From contig NZ_CAKKNC010000004.1 of NCBI RefSeq assembly GCF_918741285.1, forward strand, positions 1-64,000: a stretch of 64,000 bases of DNA, given 5' to 3'. Shown here piece after piece: positions 48,481 through 57,950 of this stretch (positions are counted from its first letter, which is position 1; each line of letters begins with the position of its first letter). The stretch comes from Sphingobium sp. CECT 9361. GTDB taxonomy: Bacteria > Pseudomonadota > Alphaproteobacteria > Sphingomonadales > Sphingomonadaceae. Position numbers and translations under genes: made by a program. Below the pieces are notes generated by a model. It ran no database searches, was not told the origin of the DNA, and saw only the letters and a program-made list of their open reading frames with translations.

Positions 48481-49178
48481 CCATGCCTACGCTGACTCTG
48501 GCCACTCAGGCCGCCACCATATCGCCGCTGGCGCTGTTCCTTCAGGCCGACATCGTCGTGAAGGGCGTGATGATCGGTCTGCTTGCAGCCAGCATCTGGA
48601 CGTGGGCGATCATCATTAGCTTCGGCTTTTCGATAGGGCGCACGTCCAAAGGGTGCGCAAAGTTCGAAAGCGATTTCTGGCAAACCGAGGATATTGACCG
48701 TTTTTATGAAACGCGCGCGAAGTCCGATTTGCCGAGTGCAAAGGTGATGGCGGCAGGCGTTGCGGAATGGCGACGCTCGACCGCAGCGAAGTCGATTGAC
48801 CGCGATGGCACCCGTGACCGCCTTGCTACCGCCATGGGCAGCGCATCAGGGGCGGAGATCGACAGAATGTCGGATCGGCTGAACATCCTAGCGACGGTCG
48901 GCAGCGTTGCGCCGTTCGTCGGGCTGTTCGGCACCGTCTGGGGCATCATGCGCGCGTTCACGTCGATAGCGGCGGAACAGAATAGCAGCCTTGCCGTCGT
49001 GGCGCCGGGGATCGCCGAAGCGTTGTTTGCGACCGCTATAGGCTTGTTCGCGGCCATCCCGGCAGTGATCGCGTACAACCGGTTCAGCCATGGCATCAAC
49101 AAGCTGGAAGCGCGCCTCAATCGCTTTTCCGATGCATTCTATGCGACGTTGAGCCGCGAACTGGAGACGCAGCGCTAA
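48477..49178 (+). CDS. tolQ: TolQ proton-channel subunit
   Basis: 233 residues from ATG 48477. Three membrane helices are seen: VVKGVMIGLLAASIWTWAIIISFG near the N-terminus, then LNILATVGSVAPFVGLFGTVWGIMRAF and LAVVAPGIAEALFATAIGLFAAIPAVIAYNRF. With TolR it forms the pmf-driven motor of the Tol-Pal system that keeps the outer membrane attached at division. Confidence 0.95.
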   Translation: MTMPTLTLATQAATISPLALFLQADIVVKGVMIGLLAASIWTWAIIISFGFSIGRTSKGCAKFESDFWQTEDIDRFYETRAKSDLPSAKVMAAGVAEWRRSTAAKSIDRDGTRDRLATAMGSASGAEIDRMSDRLNILATVGSVAPFVGLFGTVWGIMRAFTSIAAEQNSSLAVVAPGIAEALFATAIGLFAAIPAVIAYNRFSHGINKLEARLNRFSDAFYATLSRELETQR

Positions 49179-49648
49179 TGGCGATGGGTGGCCCTCCCTC
49201 TGCGCGTCGCGGTGGCCGGCGTGCGCCGATGGCGGATATCAACGTGACGCCGCTGGTCGACGTGATGCTCGTGCTGCTCATCATCTTCATGGTAACGGCA
49301 CCGTTACTGGTGACCGGAGTGCCGGTGAACCTGCCTGACAGCAAGGCAAAGGGGCTGGATCAGGACCAGAAGCCGACAGTCGTTTCGATCGATCGGGATG
49401 GCGGTTTGTTCATCGACGAGACCGAAATATCGATGGGGGATCTCGCTGGGCGGCTGGCGGAAATTCGCGCAGCGACGGCCGGGATGGACCCGCCGCAGAT
49501 ATTCCTCCGGGCCGACACCGCCCTCGATTACGGACGTGTGATGGAGGTGATGGGGGAATTGAATGCGGCGGGCCTGAACAAGGTCGCGTTGGTCAGCACC
49601 AGTGCTACCGATGCTAGCGTCAGCGCGCGTTCAGACGTGCAGCGCTAA
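49178..49648 (+). CDS. tolR: TolR motor subunit
   Basis: 156 residues; the start overlaps the tolQ stop by one base (TAATG). MADINVTPLVDVMLVLLIIFMVTAPLL is the membrane helix with the proton-carrying Asp in LVDVML. The C-terminal ExbD/TolR periplasmic domain follows. Confidence 0.95.
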   Translation: MAMGGPPSARRGGRRAPMADINVTPLVDVMLVLLIIFMVTAPLLVTGVPVNLPDSKAKGLDQDQKPTVVSIDRDGGLFIDETEISMGDLAGRLAEIRAATAGMDPPQIFLRADTALDYGRVMEVMGELNAAGLNKVALVSTSATDASVSARSDVQR

Positions 49649-49660
49649 GGACTGTCGGTA

Positions 49661-50626
49661 ATGGAGCGCACGGAGAAAATCGGACTTGGCGTTGCGACCG
49701 CCGGGCATGTGCTGTTGTTTGGCCTGCTCTCAACCGGTTTTTTGACCACGCCCAATCCGTTGAAGCTGAATTCCCCGCCGATGGACGTTTCGCTGGTCGA
49801 TGAAGTTGCATTGCAATCGGCAGCACCGCAGATTTCGCGCGACCCGCCTCCGCCCAGCGTCGCGCCTGAGCTTGGCGAGACAGCGGAACCGGCGCCCAGC
49901 GTGGCTGCGCCGAGTGAGCCGGTCGTAGCTCCACCGCCTCCACCGACGCCCAAGCCTGCGCCAAAGCCGACGCCTGCACCGCCAACGCGGCCCGTGGAGC
50001 GCGCCAAGCCCAAACCGCCTGCGCCAAAGCCTGCCGCCGCAAAGCCAAAGCCCGCCAAAGTCACGCCGCCAGCGGAAAAGGCGAAGCCGACGCCGCCCGC
50101 AAAGCAAGCCAAGCCTGCTCCGGCCAAGCCGACCGCGAAGGCCGCGCCCAGCAAGGATAGGCCGACGCCTGCAAAGCCTGCCGCGGCGACGACCGGCAAG
50201 GGCAAGACCGACAAACCGCGCGGATCGCAGCTTGGCCCCGATTTCCTCAAGGGCATCCAAAATGAAACGCCCGCCCCGCGCAACGCCGCTCCGGCCGCAG
50301 CCGTAATTGGCGCGCGGCAGAAATCGGCGCTCGATTCGGAAATTCGTCGGCAGTTGAAACCCCATTGGAAGGCACCGACCGGCGCCGATGTCGAGCAGTT
50401 GCGCACTATTGTCGCGGTCGAACTGACGCCCAGCGGTGCCATCTCCGGATCGCCCGAAGTTGTGGACACCACCGGCATTACGGCCAGCAATCGTACGCAG
50501 GTCAAGCTGCATCAGGAACTGGCGGTGAAGGCCATACGTTTAGCAGCACCGTTCAAATTGCCGCCCGATCTGTATGACGGCTGGAAATCGCTCCGCATCG
50601 CATTCGACAAGAGGCTATCGCAATGA
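49661..50626 (+). CDS. tolA: TolA, periplasm-spanning Tol protein
   Basis: 321 residues. An N-terminal membrane anchor (GLGVATAGHVLLFGLLSTGF) is followed by a very Pro/Lys/Ala-rich linker (about 55-200; PKPAPKPTPAPP, KPAKVTPPAEKAKPTPPAKQ) and a C-terminal domain (LDSEIRRQLKPHWKAPTGADVEQLRTIVAVELTPSGAISGSPEVVDT). The Pro-rich rather than helical linker is usual for alphaproteobacterial TolA. It links the TolQR motor to Pal and TolB. Confidence 0.9.
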   Translation: MERTEKIGLGVATAGHVLLFGLLSTGFLTTPNPLKLNSPPMDVSLVDEVALQSAAPQISRDPPPPSVAPELGETAEPAPSVAAPSEPVVAPPPPPTPKPAPKPTPAPPTRPVERAKPKPPAPKPAAAKPKPAKVTPPAEKAKPTPPAKQAKPAPAKPTAKAAPSKDRPTPAKPAAATTGKGKTDKPRGSQLGPDFLKGIQNETPAPRNAAPAAAVIGARQKSALDSEIRRQLKPHWKAPTGADVEQLRTIVAVELTPSGAISGSPEVVDTTGITASNRTQVKLHQELAVKAIRLAAPFKLPPDLYDGWKSLRIAFDKRLSQ

Positions 50627-51951
50627 TCCATTGGAAGAAACTGGCGACCACAACGGCGCTCACACTCGCAGCTTTCGCCACCCCTGCGATGGCGCAGTTG
50701 AGCGTGGACGTGACCGACGAAAGCGCGTCGAGCCTGAAGATCGCGGTTCCTGTGTTGCCGACGCAGCAATCTGTCCAGACGCCCGCTGGCACGACGGACG
50801 AACTGGGTCGCAAGATCGCCGAAGTCATCGCGTCCGACCTCAAAGGATCCGGCCTGTTTGAGCCTTCCGGTCCGGGCGGTTTGCCCGGCGTGACGGTGCC
50901 GGAAGTCACTTTTCCGTCCTATGATAAGTGGAGCAGCTACGAAGCGCTGGTTCAGGGTTTTGTGCGCTCCACCGGAGGCAATGCCGACATCACCGTAGGC
51001 TGCTATCTTTATGACGTGGCATTGAAATCCGAACTGACGCGGCAGGGCTATGTCGTTTCCCCCGGCGACTGGCGGCGCGCTGCACATAAATGCGCGGATG
51101 CCATCTATGCGCGCTTGTCGGGCGAAAGTCCGTTCTTCGACAGCCGCATCGCCTACATCGCGGAGAGCGGGCCGAAGGACAAGCGCGTCAAGCGGCTGGC
51201 GATCATGGATAGCGATGGCGCCAACCATCGCTTTATCACCAACGGGCAGAGCCTGGCCCTGACCCCGCGTTTCTCACCCGATTACAAGTCCATCGTATAT
51301 GTGAGCTACCTCAACAATCGCGTGCGCATCTATGTCTATGACATCGGCACCGGCAAGCAACGGTTGGTGACCGAAAGCAGCAACGCGACCTTCGCACCCC
51401 GCTGGTCGCCCGATGGCCGGAATATCCTGTTTTCGATGGCAGTCGCAGGCAACACCGACATTTATCGCGTATCCGCACAAGGCGGTGCACCGGTTCGTCT
51501 CACGACATCGCCCGCCATCGACGTGGGTGGCAGCTATTCGCCCGATGGTAGCAAGATCGTATTCGAAAGCGACCGTTCCGGCGGACAGCAGCTCTATGTG
51601 ATGAATGCCGATGGATCGAGCCAGCAGCGGATCAGCCATGGCGGCGGACGTTATGCAACGCCGGAATGGTCGCCCCGTGGCGACCTGATTGCCTTCACCA
51701 AGATCAGCGGCGATTTCAAGGTCGCGGTCATGAGCCCCAATGGTGGCAATGAGCGCATCCTGACCAACGGTTGGCAGGATGAGCAACCAACATGGTCGCC
51801 CAATGGCCGCGTCCTGCAATTCTTCCGCACCAGTGCAGGCCGCAGTGGCGGTAGCCAGGTTTGGCAAGTCGATCTGACAGGTGTGAACGAGCGTCGTATC
51901 CCCACGCCGCTGAACGGGTCCGATCCGGCCTGGGGACCACTGCTTCCTTGA
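50623..51951 (+). CDS. tolB: TolB beta-propeller protein
   Basis: 442 residues with signal peptide ending AMA-QLSVD. The N-terminal domain (VPVLPTQQSVQ...GRKIAEVIASDLKGSGLFEP) precedes six propeller repeats marked by FSPDYKSIVYVS, WSPDGRNILFS, YSPDGSKIVFES, WSPRGDLIAFT and WSPNGRVLQFF. It is periplasmic and binds Pal and TolA. Start overlaps the tolA stop. Confidence 0.96.
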   Translation: MIHWKKLATTTALTLAAFATPAMAQLSVDVTDESASSLKIAVPVLPTQQSVQTPAGTTDELGRKIAEVIASDLKGSGLFEPSGPGGLPGVTVPEVTFPSYDKWSSYEALVQGFVRSTGGNADITVGCYLYDVALKSELTRQGYVVSPGDWRRAAHKCADAIYARLSGESPFFDSRIAYIAESGPKDKRVKRLAIMDSDGANHRFITNGQSLALTPRFSPDYKSIVYVSYLNNRVRIYVYDIGTGKQRLVTESSNATFAPRWSPDGRNILFSMAVAGNTDIYRVSAQGGAPVRLTTSPAIDVGGSYSPDGSKIVFESDRSGGQQLYVMNADGSSQQRISHGGGRYATPEWSPRGDLIAFTKISGDFKVAVMSPNGGNERILTNGWQDEQPTWSPNGRVLQFFRTSAGRSGGSQVWQVDLTGVNERRIPTPLNGSDPAWGPLLP

Positions 51952-52068
51952 TCGGAGGGAACTGTCGAAGCGTTGAAGCGTAATCGTCTTGACAGCGTAA
52001 CGATCTGAACCGAGTTTTCGGGTGACGAATGATCGGCACCCTCGCTTTCCCCCACGAAGGAGAACATC

Positions 52069-52581
52069 ATGAACGCATTGTCCCGCAGCCTGCTGATGGC
52101 GACAGCCGTCATATCCCTTGTCGCTTGTGCCAAGAAGCCGCCGAAGGAATTGCCGCCGGCACCTGTGGATAACACGATGCCTGCCGATACTGGCGCCACC
52201 ACAGGCGGTGTCGTCAAAGGCAGTCAGGAGGACTTTGTGGCGAGCGTCCAGTCGGATCGCATTCTGTTCGGCACGGACAAGTTCGACGTCGATGCGCAGA
52301 GCCAGGGCATTCTGCAAAGTCAGGCGCAGTGGTTGCAGGCCAATCCCAATATCCGCGTAACCATCGAAGGCCATGCCGACGAGCGCGGCACCCGCGACTA
52401 CAATCTCGCGCTCGGTGAGAAGCGCGCCAATTCGGCGAAGAATTTCCTGGCTTCGCTCGGTATCGATTCGTCGCGCATGACGACGATCAGCTATGGCAAG
52501 GAACGTCCCGCTGCATTGGGTTCGGATGAAAGTGCATGGGCGCAGAACCGTCGTGCCGTTACGGTGACCGTGCAATATTGA
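52069..52581 (+). CDS. pal: Pal peptidoglycan-associated lipoprotein
   Basis: 170 residues. Lipobox SLVAC (Cys20) anchors it in the outer membrane. The OmpA-like domain has RILFGTDKFDVDAQSQGILQSQAQWLQANPNIRVTIEGHADERGTRDYNLALGEKRANSAKNFL, with the peptidoglycan-binding Asp and Arg kept. The usual downstream cpoB/ybgF gene is not here. Confidence 0.96.
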   Translation: MNALSRSLLMATAVISLVACAKKPPKELPPAPVDNTMPADTGATTGGVVKGSQEDFVASVQSDRILFGTDKFDVDAQSQGILQSQAQWLQANPNIRVTIEGHADERGTRDYNLALGEKRANSAKNFLASLGIDSSRMTTISYGKERPAALGSDESAWAQNRRAVTVTVQY

Positions 52582-52601
52582 TCGCAGTTTAGCGGACAAT
52601 G

Positions 52602-52638
52602 AAAAGGCCCGCCGGTCGTATGACTGGCGGGCCTTTTT
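52602..52638 (+). terminator. intrinsic terminator after pal
   Basis: AAAAGGCCCGCC-ggtcgtatgac-TGGCGGGCCTTTTT: long GC stem with T run, 20 bases after the pal stop. The A run on the other side makes it bidirectional. Confidence 0.88.
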
Positions 52639-52645
52639 CGTGTCT

Positions 52646-52673
52646 TGTCATCCTGAAAAAGTTCAGGATGACA
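52646..52673. repeat. REP-like palindrome
   Basis: Perfect 12-bp arms TGTCATCCTGAA / TTCAGGATGACA with an AAAG loop. It resembles the CTGAA...TTCAG palindromes around the GIY-YIG gene and may belong to the same class of dispersed repeats; it also lies at the end of two convergent genes. Confidence 0.6.
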
Positions 52674-52686
52674 GCCTGTGAGGTTG

Positions 52687-52989
52687 TTATGCGCGCCTTT
52701 TGCCCGTCATCGCTGCTGAACCAAATGCGCCAAGCTGGATCGTGCCGGTCAGCGTGTCGCCTTCGACAACGGCTTCAGCCTCCAGCGTCATTGGCATGGG
52801 GACAGTCATTTCCATCTTCCACGTCAACAGATTGCCGTCGACCTTTCCGTCCTTCACGTCGAGTGAACCCATCGCCCCGGCATTGGTGCCGTGAAAGCTG
52901 TCGCCATTGCTGATGACCGTGAACACGCTGGACTGATCGCCCATCGGGGTTTTGGTCACGCAGTCATAAGCACCGTCTACTGTCGCCAT
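52687..52989 (-). CDS. conserved small beta-rich protein, unknown function
   Basis: 100 residues. MATVDGAYDCVTKTPMGDQSSVFTVISNGDSFHGTNAGAMGSLDVKDGKVDGNLLTWKMEMTVPMPMTLEAEAVVEGDTLTGTIQLGAFGSAAMTG has alternating strands and G-D turns like a small lipocalin-like barrel. No signal peptide. This type appears as a stand-alone conserved hypothetical in sphingomonads; function not known to me. Confidence 0.65.
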   Translation of the reverse strand: MATVDGAYDCVTKTPMGDQSSVFTVISNGDSFHGTNAGAMGSLDVKDGKVDGNLLTWKMEMTVPMPMTLEAEAVVEGDTLTGTIQLGAFGSAAMTGKRRA

Positions 52990-53014
52990 AATGTCTCTCC
53001 TGAAAATCCGTTGC

Positions 53015-55939
53015 CTATTTGGTGGCTATGCTGGTGCTGTCAACGACGGTGATGGGAATAGCCAGCTTCTCAAGCTGAGGCATCACCACCTTCTTGTCGC
53101 CCACAACCACCCAGGTGACCTTGCTGGGGTCGATCATCTTGCGCGCAGCAGCGTCGAGTTGCGGCGCAGTCAGGGCCTTGTAACGATCTTCCAGTGTTTC
53201 GACATAATCGAACGGCCGCTTGTACAACACGTCACGTTGCATCTCTCCCAGCACGTCGGCGGAGGTTTCGAAGCTGCCCGCCAGTTCGCGTGTGCTGCCA
53301 TTCACCGTCCGTTGCAGTTCCGCCGGCGTTACGCCTTTGGATGTCAGGAAATCGCTTATCTGGCTTTTCAATGCAGCGATCGAAGGGCCGGTCTGATCGG
53401 CCTGCACCGGCGCAACGATGATATAGGGCAACTGGTTCTCGAAGCGATTGATGGTCGAGAACACGCCGTAGGACCACCCCTTCGTCTCGCGCAGGTCCAT
53501 GTTGATGCGGCTGAGGAAACTGCCGCCCAATATGTCGTTGGCGGAAAGGAAGGTGACGAGATCGTCTGTCCCCTTGGCATCCAGCAGCGTACCGGCATAG
53601 ATCACCGACTGCGGCGACTGCGGCCGATCCACGAGCACGATCCGCGATTGGGCGGGCGGTGTGGCGACGTCGAAGTTCTTTTGGCCTGGCAAGTCGCGCG
53701 TCATCCGCCACGTCCCAAAACGTGCTTCGAGCATCGGCTTAAGGTCGGCAAGCGTTGTCGCACCAACTGCGAAAATCTCCGCATTGTCGCCGCGAATCCA
53801 CTTGTTGTGGAAACCGGCGAGGTTGTTCGGAGTCAACACCTTGACCACTGCCGGATCCCCAGTACCGCTAGAAGGAACACCGTAAGGATGATCCTTGCCA
53901 TATAACAGCGGCGGGAGGGTGCGGCTGGCGAGCGCCTGCGGCTGCGTCAATTCCTGCGCGATCTTCGACAACTGCTGCGAGCGGACCCGTTCCAGTTCCT
54001 TTGCGTCGAACGCCGGGTTCTTGATGATATCCGCCAGCAGATCGAGCGAAGGCGCGAGGTTCGGCATCAGCGCATACATGCCGACGCTCGTGCGATCCAT
54101 GCTGGCACCAACGGAGATGGCTGCGCCCAGTCGCTCCTGCTCCTCAGCGATCTGGATGCTGGTACGGGTGCGCGTACCTTCCTTCAGCATCGCCAGCATC
54201 ATCGCCTGCGTTCCCAGCTTGTCGTGCGGATCGGCGGCATTGCCTGCATCGAATACCACCGACAGGCGAAGCGTGGGCACGGTATCGCGACGCGCGAAAT
54301 GGACCTTGATCCCGTTGGACAGCGTCGTCGTTTCGACGGTCGGGAAATCCAGTTTGGGGATCGCGCCGACCTCGGGCAATTTGCTGCGGTCGACAACGGT
54401 GCGCGGTGCACTGGTCGCGGCTGGCGGGACATCGACCGTGGCATTGCGTGCGCCGCCATCGGCAGGCATGCGATAATAAGCAGGCGCACTGACTACACCG
54501 CTGCGGATTGAGGTTTTGCCGCCTGCATTCTGATAGGCATCGCGGTCGCCCGGCTCAACCGTCAGCGCGAATACGGGGCGCGTCAGCCATTTCTGCATGG
54601 CGGCGGTGACCTGCGCCGGAGTGGCGGTGGCCATTTCCTTCAATTGCTTGGCGTAGAAGGATGGATCGTTAGAATAAAGCGCACCTTCGGCCAGCGTTAC
54701 CGCTTTTCCGGAGAAGCCGCCGACGGACTCAAGCCCTCCAATGGTGCCGGAAATCTGCGACGTGGCTACGCGCGCAACTTCATCCTTGGTCGGACCCTTG
54801 GCAATATAGTCCTTGAGCAAGGCATCGAGACGGTCGCCGACCATCTTGGCGTCCGTGCCGGGCTTCACATCCACCGTCACTTCGAAGAACGAAAGCTGCG
54901 CGAATTCCTGCAGCGACGCCGTCACGCCGACCGCGACCTGCTCCTTGCGCACCAGTTCATTGTCCAGTCGTGAGCTTGCGAGACCACCCAGCACGCTCGC
55001 GCCAATCTCCAGCGGCGTTTCGTCCGCATCGTTCAGGCCCGGCACAGCCCACCAGCGATAAAGGCGCGTCGTTGCTACGCGATCCTTCATCACCATGTCC
55101 TTGCGCGCAGCCAGCGACGGGACGGGTACATTTACTGGCTGAACCTTTTTGCCTGCCGGAATGTCGCCGAAATATTTCTCTACAAGTGGCTTGGCCGTGG
55201 CAACGTCGATATCCCCCGCCAGCACCAACACAGCATTGTTGGGGCCGTAATGATCGGTGAACCAGCTTTTGACGTCGGTCAGGCTCGCGGCGTCAAGATC
55301 GGCCATCGAACCGATGGTGGAATGGGCATAAGGATGGCCAGCGGGCAGCAGGCCTTCAAGCTGGGCATATTCGACCAACCCATAAGGCTGATTGTCGCCC
55401 TGCCGCTTTTCATTCTGAACGACGCCCCGCTGATTATCCAGCTTCTCCTGCGTCACTGCACCGAGCAGATGGCCCATGCGGTCGCTCTCAAGGAACAGCG
55501 CGACTTCGAGTGCAGACTTGGGGACTGTCTGGAAATAATTTGTGCGGTCGAACCATGTCGTGCCGTTGAAATCGGTGGCACCGACCTGCTGCAGCGGCTC
55601 AAAGAAATCGCCGGGCGAATTTTCCGATCCGTTGAACATCAAATGCTCGAACAGATGGGCAAACCCCGTCTTGCCCTTGGGTTCATGCTTCGATCCGACA
55701 TCGTACCAGATGGATGTCGCGACCACGGGCGCCTTGCGGTCGGTGTGCACGATCACGCGCAGGCCGTTCTTAAGCGTGAACTGCTCATAGGGAATTTTGA
55801 CGGCCGTCACGAGGTCGGCAATCGGCGCGGGCTTGGCAGCCGCAGAGGTCTGCGCGATGGCAGGCGTGAGCGCAGCGGCAAGCGCAAGGGGAGAAACAGC
55901 GAAAGCCAGTGCAAGGCGGGGAGCAAAAGCAGGAAGCAT
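53015..55939 (-). CDS. M16-family (pitrilysin/insulinase) zinc peptidase, two-domain, exported
   Basis: 974 residues from ATG 55939 (AAGGACAC upstream); the frame continues upstream but the signal peptide (LALAFAVSPLALAAALTPAIAQ) sets this start. The first half has the inverted zinc motif HLFEH (95-99) and the downstream acidic ligand region; the second half (from about 515) is the inactive paired copy. Such fused M16 proteins degrade peptides in the periplasm or at the surface. Divergent from the M28 peptidase gene. Confidence 0.92.
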   Translation of the reverse strand: MLPAFAPRLALAFAVSPLALAAALTPAIAQTSAAAKPAPIADLVTAVKIPYEQFTLKNGLRVIVHTDRKAPVVATSIWYDVGSKHEPKGKTGFAHLFEHLMFNGSENSPGDFFEPLQQVGATDFNGTTWFDRTNYFQTVPKSALEVALFLESDRMGHLLGAVTQEKLDNQRGVVQNEKRQGDNQPYGLVEYAQLEGLLPAGHPYAHSTIGSMADLDAASLTDVKSWFTDHYGPNNAVLVLAGDIDVATAKPLVEKYFGDIPAGKKVQPVNVPVPSLAARKDMVMKDRVATTRLYRWWAVPGLNDADETPLEIGASVLGGLASSRLDNELVRKEQVAVGVTASLQEFAQLSFFEVTVDVKPGTDAKMVGDRLDALLKDYIAKGPTKDEVARVATSQISGTIGGLESVGGFSGKAVTLAEGALYSNDPSFYAKQLKEMATATPAQVTAAMQKWLTRPVFALTVEPGDRDAYQNAGGKTSIRSGVVSAPAYYRMPADGGARNATVDVPPAATSAPRTVVDRSKLPEVGAIPKLDFPTVETTTLSNGIKVHFARRDTVPTLRLSVVFDAGNAADPHDKLGTQAMMLAMLKEGTRTRTSIQIAEEQERLGAAISVGASMDRTSVGMYALMPNLAPSLDLLADIIKNPAFDAKELERVRSQQLSKIAQELTQPQALASRTLPPLLYGKDHPYGVPSSGTGDPAVVKVLTPNNLAGFHNKWIRGDNAEIFAVGATTLADLKPMLEARFGTWRMTRDLPGQKNFDVATPPAQSRIVLVDRPQSPQSVIYAGTLLDAKGTDDLVTFLSANDILGGSFLSRINMDLRETKGWSYGVFSTINRFENQLPYIIVAPVQADQTGPSIAALKSQISDFLTSKGVTPAELQRTVNGSTRELAGSFETSADVLGEMQRDVLYKRPFDYVETLEDRYKALTAPQLDAAARKMIDPSKVTWVVVGDKKVVMPQLEKLAIPITVVDSTSIATK

Positions 55940-56121
55940 GGAGTGTCCTTCAACGACGCAACAAGTCAGTGGAGAAGCCGACTGTAATGGGCCCAGAATA
56001 GCGAGCCGTTTTAGCGACGCAATACGCTTTCCACTGGACAGGCGCTTGGACGACGATAGTTTTGTGCGCAATGGGGCGCGACATAGACGCGCCCTTTTTC
56101 TTTTGTGAGAGAAGCCGATCC

Positions 56122-57780
56122 ATGACCATCCGAACCTTCAGCGCCGCATTGGCGATTGCCCTGCTTTCCACGTCGGCACTTGCGCAGGTCGATAAGGCGG
56201 CCGACGCTCCGGTGTTCACGCCCGAGGGCGTGCGTGCGCATGTCGATTTTCTTGCCGACGATCTGCTCGAAGGGCGCGACACCGGCAGCAAGGGGCTGGA
56301 GATTGCGGCACGTTACGTCGCGACGCGGTTCGAAGCGATGGGCCTCAAACCCGCAGGCGAAAATGGGACGTGGTATCAGACCGTTACCTTTCAGCAGACC
56401 GACCGGGGCGCCACACCCGGCACGGTCACAATCAGCGGACCGGCGGGCGAAAAAAGCTGGAAACATGCCAGTGACGTACTGATCGGCACCAGCGCGAACG
56501 AACCGAAGCTGGACGTTGCCGCGCCGCTGGTGTTCGTCGGCTATGGCATCGAAAGTGCGCCATTGGGCATCAACGATTATGCCGGGCTGGACGTGAAGGG
56601 AAAGATCGTCGTCACGTTGCGTGGCTTCCCGAAGGGTATGCCGAGCGAGGAAGGCGCGCATGTCGGCGCGACCAAAGCGCAAGCCGCACAAAAACACGGC
56701 GCGATCGGCATGGTCAGCATCGGCACGCTTCAATCCATGAAGGCCCGCCCCTGGTCGCGGATGGTGCAGATGGCCGATAGCGCCAGCTATGCCTGGGTCG
56801 GCAAGGATGGTAAGGCTTTTGATGAAGCACCAAACATCCGCGCCGGTGCTTCGCTCAATGGCCCTGCCGCCGACGCCCTCTTCGTCAGCGCTCCAAAAAC
56901 CCTGACGGCCATCCGGAAAGAAGCGGACAAGGCCGGTGGACGCCCGAAGGGCTTTGCACTGAAAACCAGTATCCGTATCCAGAACGAAAGCGTCAGCAAG
57001 CGCATCACCAGCCCTAATGTTGCGGCCATCCTGCCTGGATCGGACCCGACGCTGGCCAGCGAATATGTCGTACTGTCGGCGCATCTCGATCACATCGGAA
57101 TCAGCAAGGCGAAACCCGGCGAGCCCGAAGGCTCCGACCACATCAACAATGGCGCGCTGGACAATGCCGCAGGCATCGCCACCATGCTGGAAGTTGCGCG
57201 CGCCGCTGCCAGCGCACCGATCAAGCCACGCCGTTCGATCATCTTCCTCGCCTCTACGGCGGAAGAGCGCGGGTTGCTGGGGGCCGATTATTTTGCGCGG
57301 CATCCCAGCGTTCCGGGCAACAAGATCGTCGGCAATGTCGATCTGGACATGCCGCTGCTCCTCTATCCGTTCACCGATGTCATTGCTTTCGGCGCAGATC
57401 ATTCGACACTGGGGCCGATTGTCGCCAAGGCCGTTGCGCCGATGAACCTTAAGCTCTCGCCCGACCCGATGCCGCAGGAAAGCATCTTCGTGCGTTCCGA
57501 CCACTATATGTTTGTGAAGCAGGGCGTGCCCGCCGTCTTCCTCGCGACTGGCTATGCCAATGGTGGCGCAAAGGCGTGGGAAAGTTTTCTGTCTGGGAAT
57601 TACCATAACGTCGGTGACGACATGAAGCAGAAGATCGATTGGGAAGCCGGTGCCCGCTTTGCCGAAGCCAACTACCGCATTACACGAGCGATGGCGGACG
57701 GTGACGTAGCGCCCATGTGGTATGAAAAGGACTTTTTCGGCGAGGTGTTCGCACCGGGGGCGATCAAGGCGAAGAAGTAA
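56122..57780 (+). CDS. exported M28-family zinc aminopeptidase with PA domain
   Basis: 552 residues from ATG 56122; signal peptide ends ALA-QVDKA. A PA-like insert is at about 140-270 (PLVFVGYGIESAPLGINDYAGLDVKGKIVVTLRG). Zinc ligands and catalytic residues: SAHLDH, GALDNAAG, TAEERGLLG, GNVDLDM and the last His in NYHNVGDD. It releases N-terminal amino acids outside the cytoplasm. It is divergent from the M16 gene, sharing a 180-base promoter region. Confidence 0.92.
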   Translation: MTIRTFSAALAIALLSTSALAQVDKAADAPVFTPEGVRAHVDFLADDLLEGRDTGSKGLEIAARYVATRFEAMGLKPAGENGTWYQTVTFQQTDRGATPGTVTISGPAGEKSWKHASDVLIGTSANEPKLDVAAPLVFVGYGIESAPLGINDYAGLDVKGKIVVTLRGFPKGMPSEEGAHVGATKAQAAQKHGAIGMVSIGTLQSMKARPWSRMVQMADSASYAWVGKDGKAFDEAPNIRAGASLNGPAADALFVSAPKTLTAIRKEADKAGGRPKGFALKTSIRIQNESVSKRITSPNVAAILPGSDPTLASEYVVLSAHLDHIGISKAKPGEPEGSDHINNGALDNAAGIATMLEVARAAASAPIKPRRSIIFLASTAEERGLLGADYFARHPSVPGNKIVGNVDLDMPLLLYPFTDVIAFGADHSTLGPIVAKAVAPMNLKLSPDPMPQESIFVRSDHYMFVKQGVPAVFLATGYANGGAKAWESFLSGNYHNVGDDMKQKIDWEAGARFAEANYRITRAMADGDVAPMWYEKDFFGEVFAPGAIKAKK

Positions 57781-57892
57781 TAATGCCCCTACCGTTGTTC
57801 AGTTCATGCATGTCGAACCATCTTCCTGCGACGCAGTCTTGACCAAGCTCAAACCAAAGGGGCGAGTGTAGGGATATTATTGCCATCCGCCC

Positions 57893-57920
57893 CTTGTGTT
57901 GTATTTTGGCAACACCATAT
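57893..57920 (+). promoter_or_regulatory. possible heat-shock (sigma-32) promoter of clpB
   Basis: CTTG, 18 bases, then CCATAT, close to the alphaproteobacterial sigma-32 form (CTTG-N17/18-CYTAT). It lies 31 bases before the clpB ATG, and clpB is a classic heat-shock gene. The match is partial. Confidence 0.4.
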
Positions 57921-57950
57921 CCACCCAAGACGTTAGCTTAGGGTAAGCAT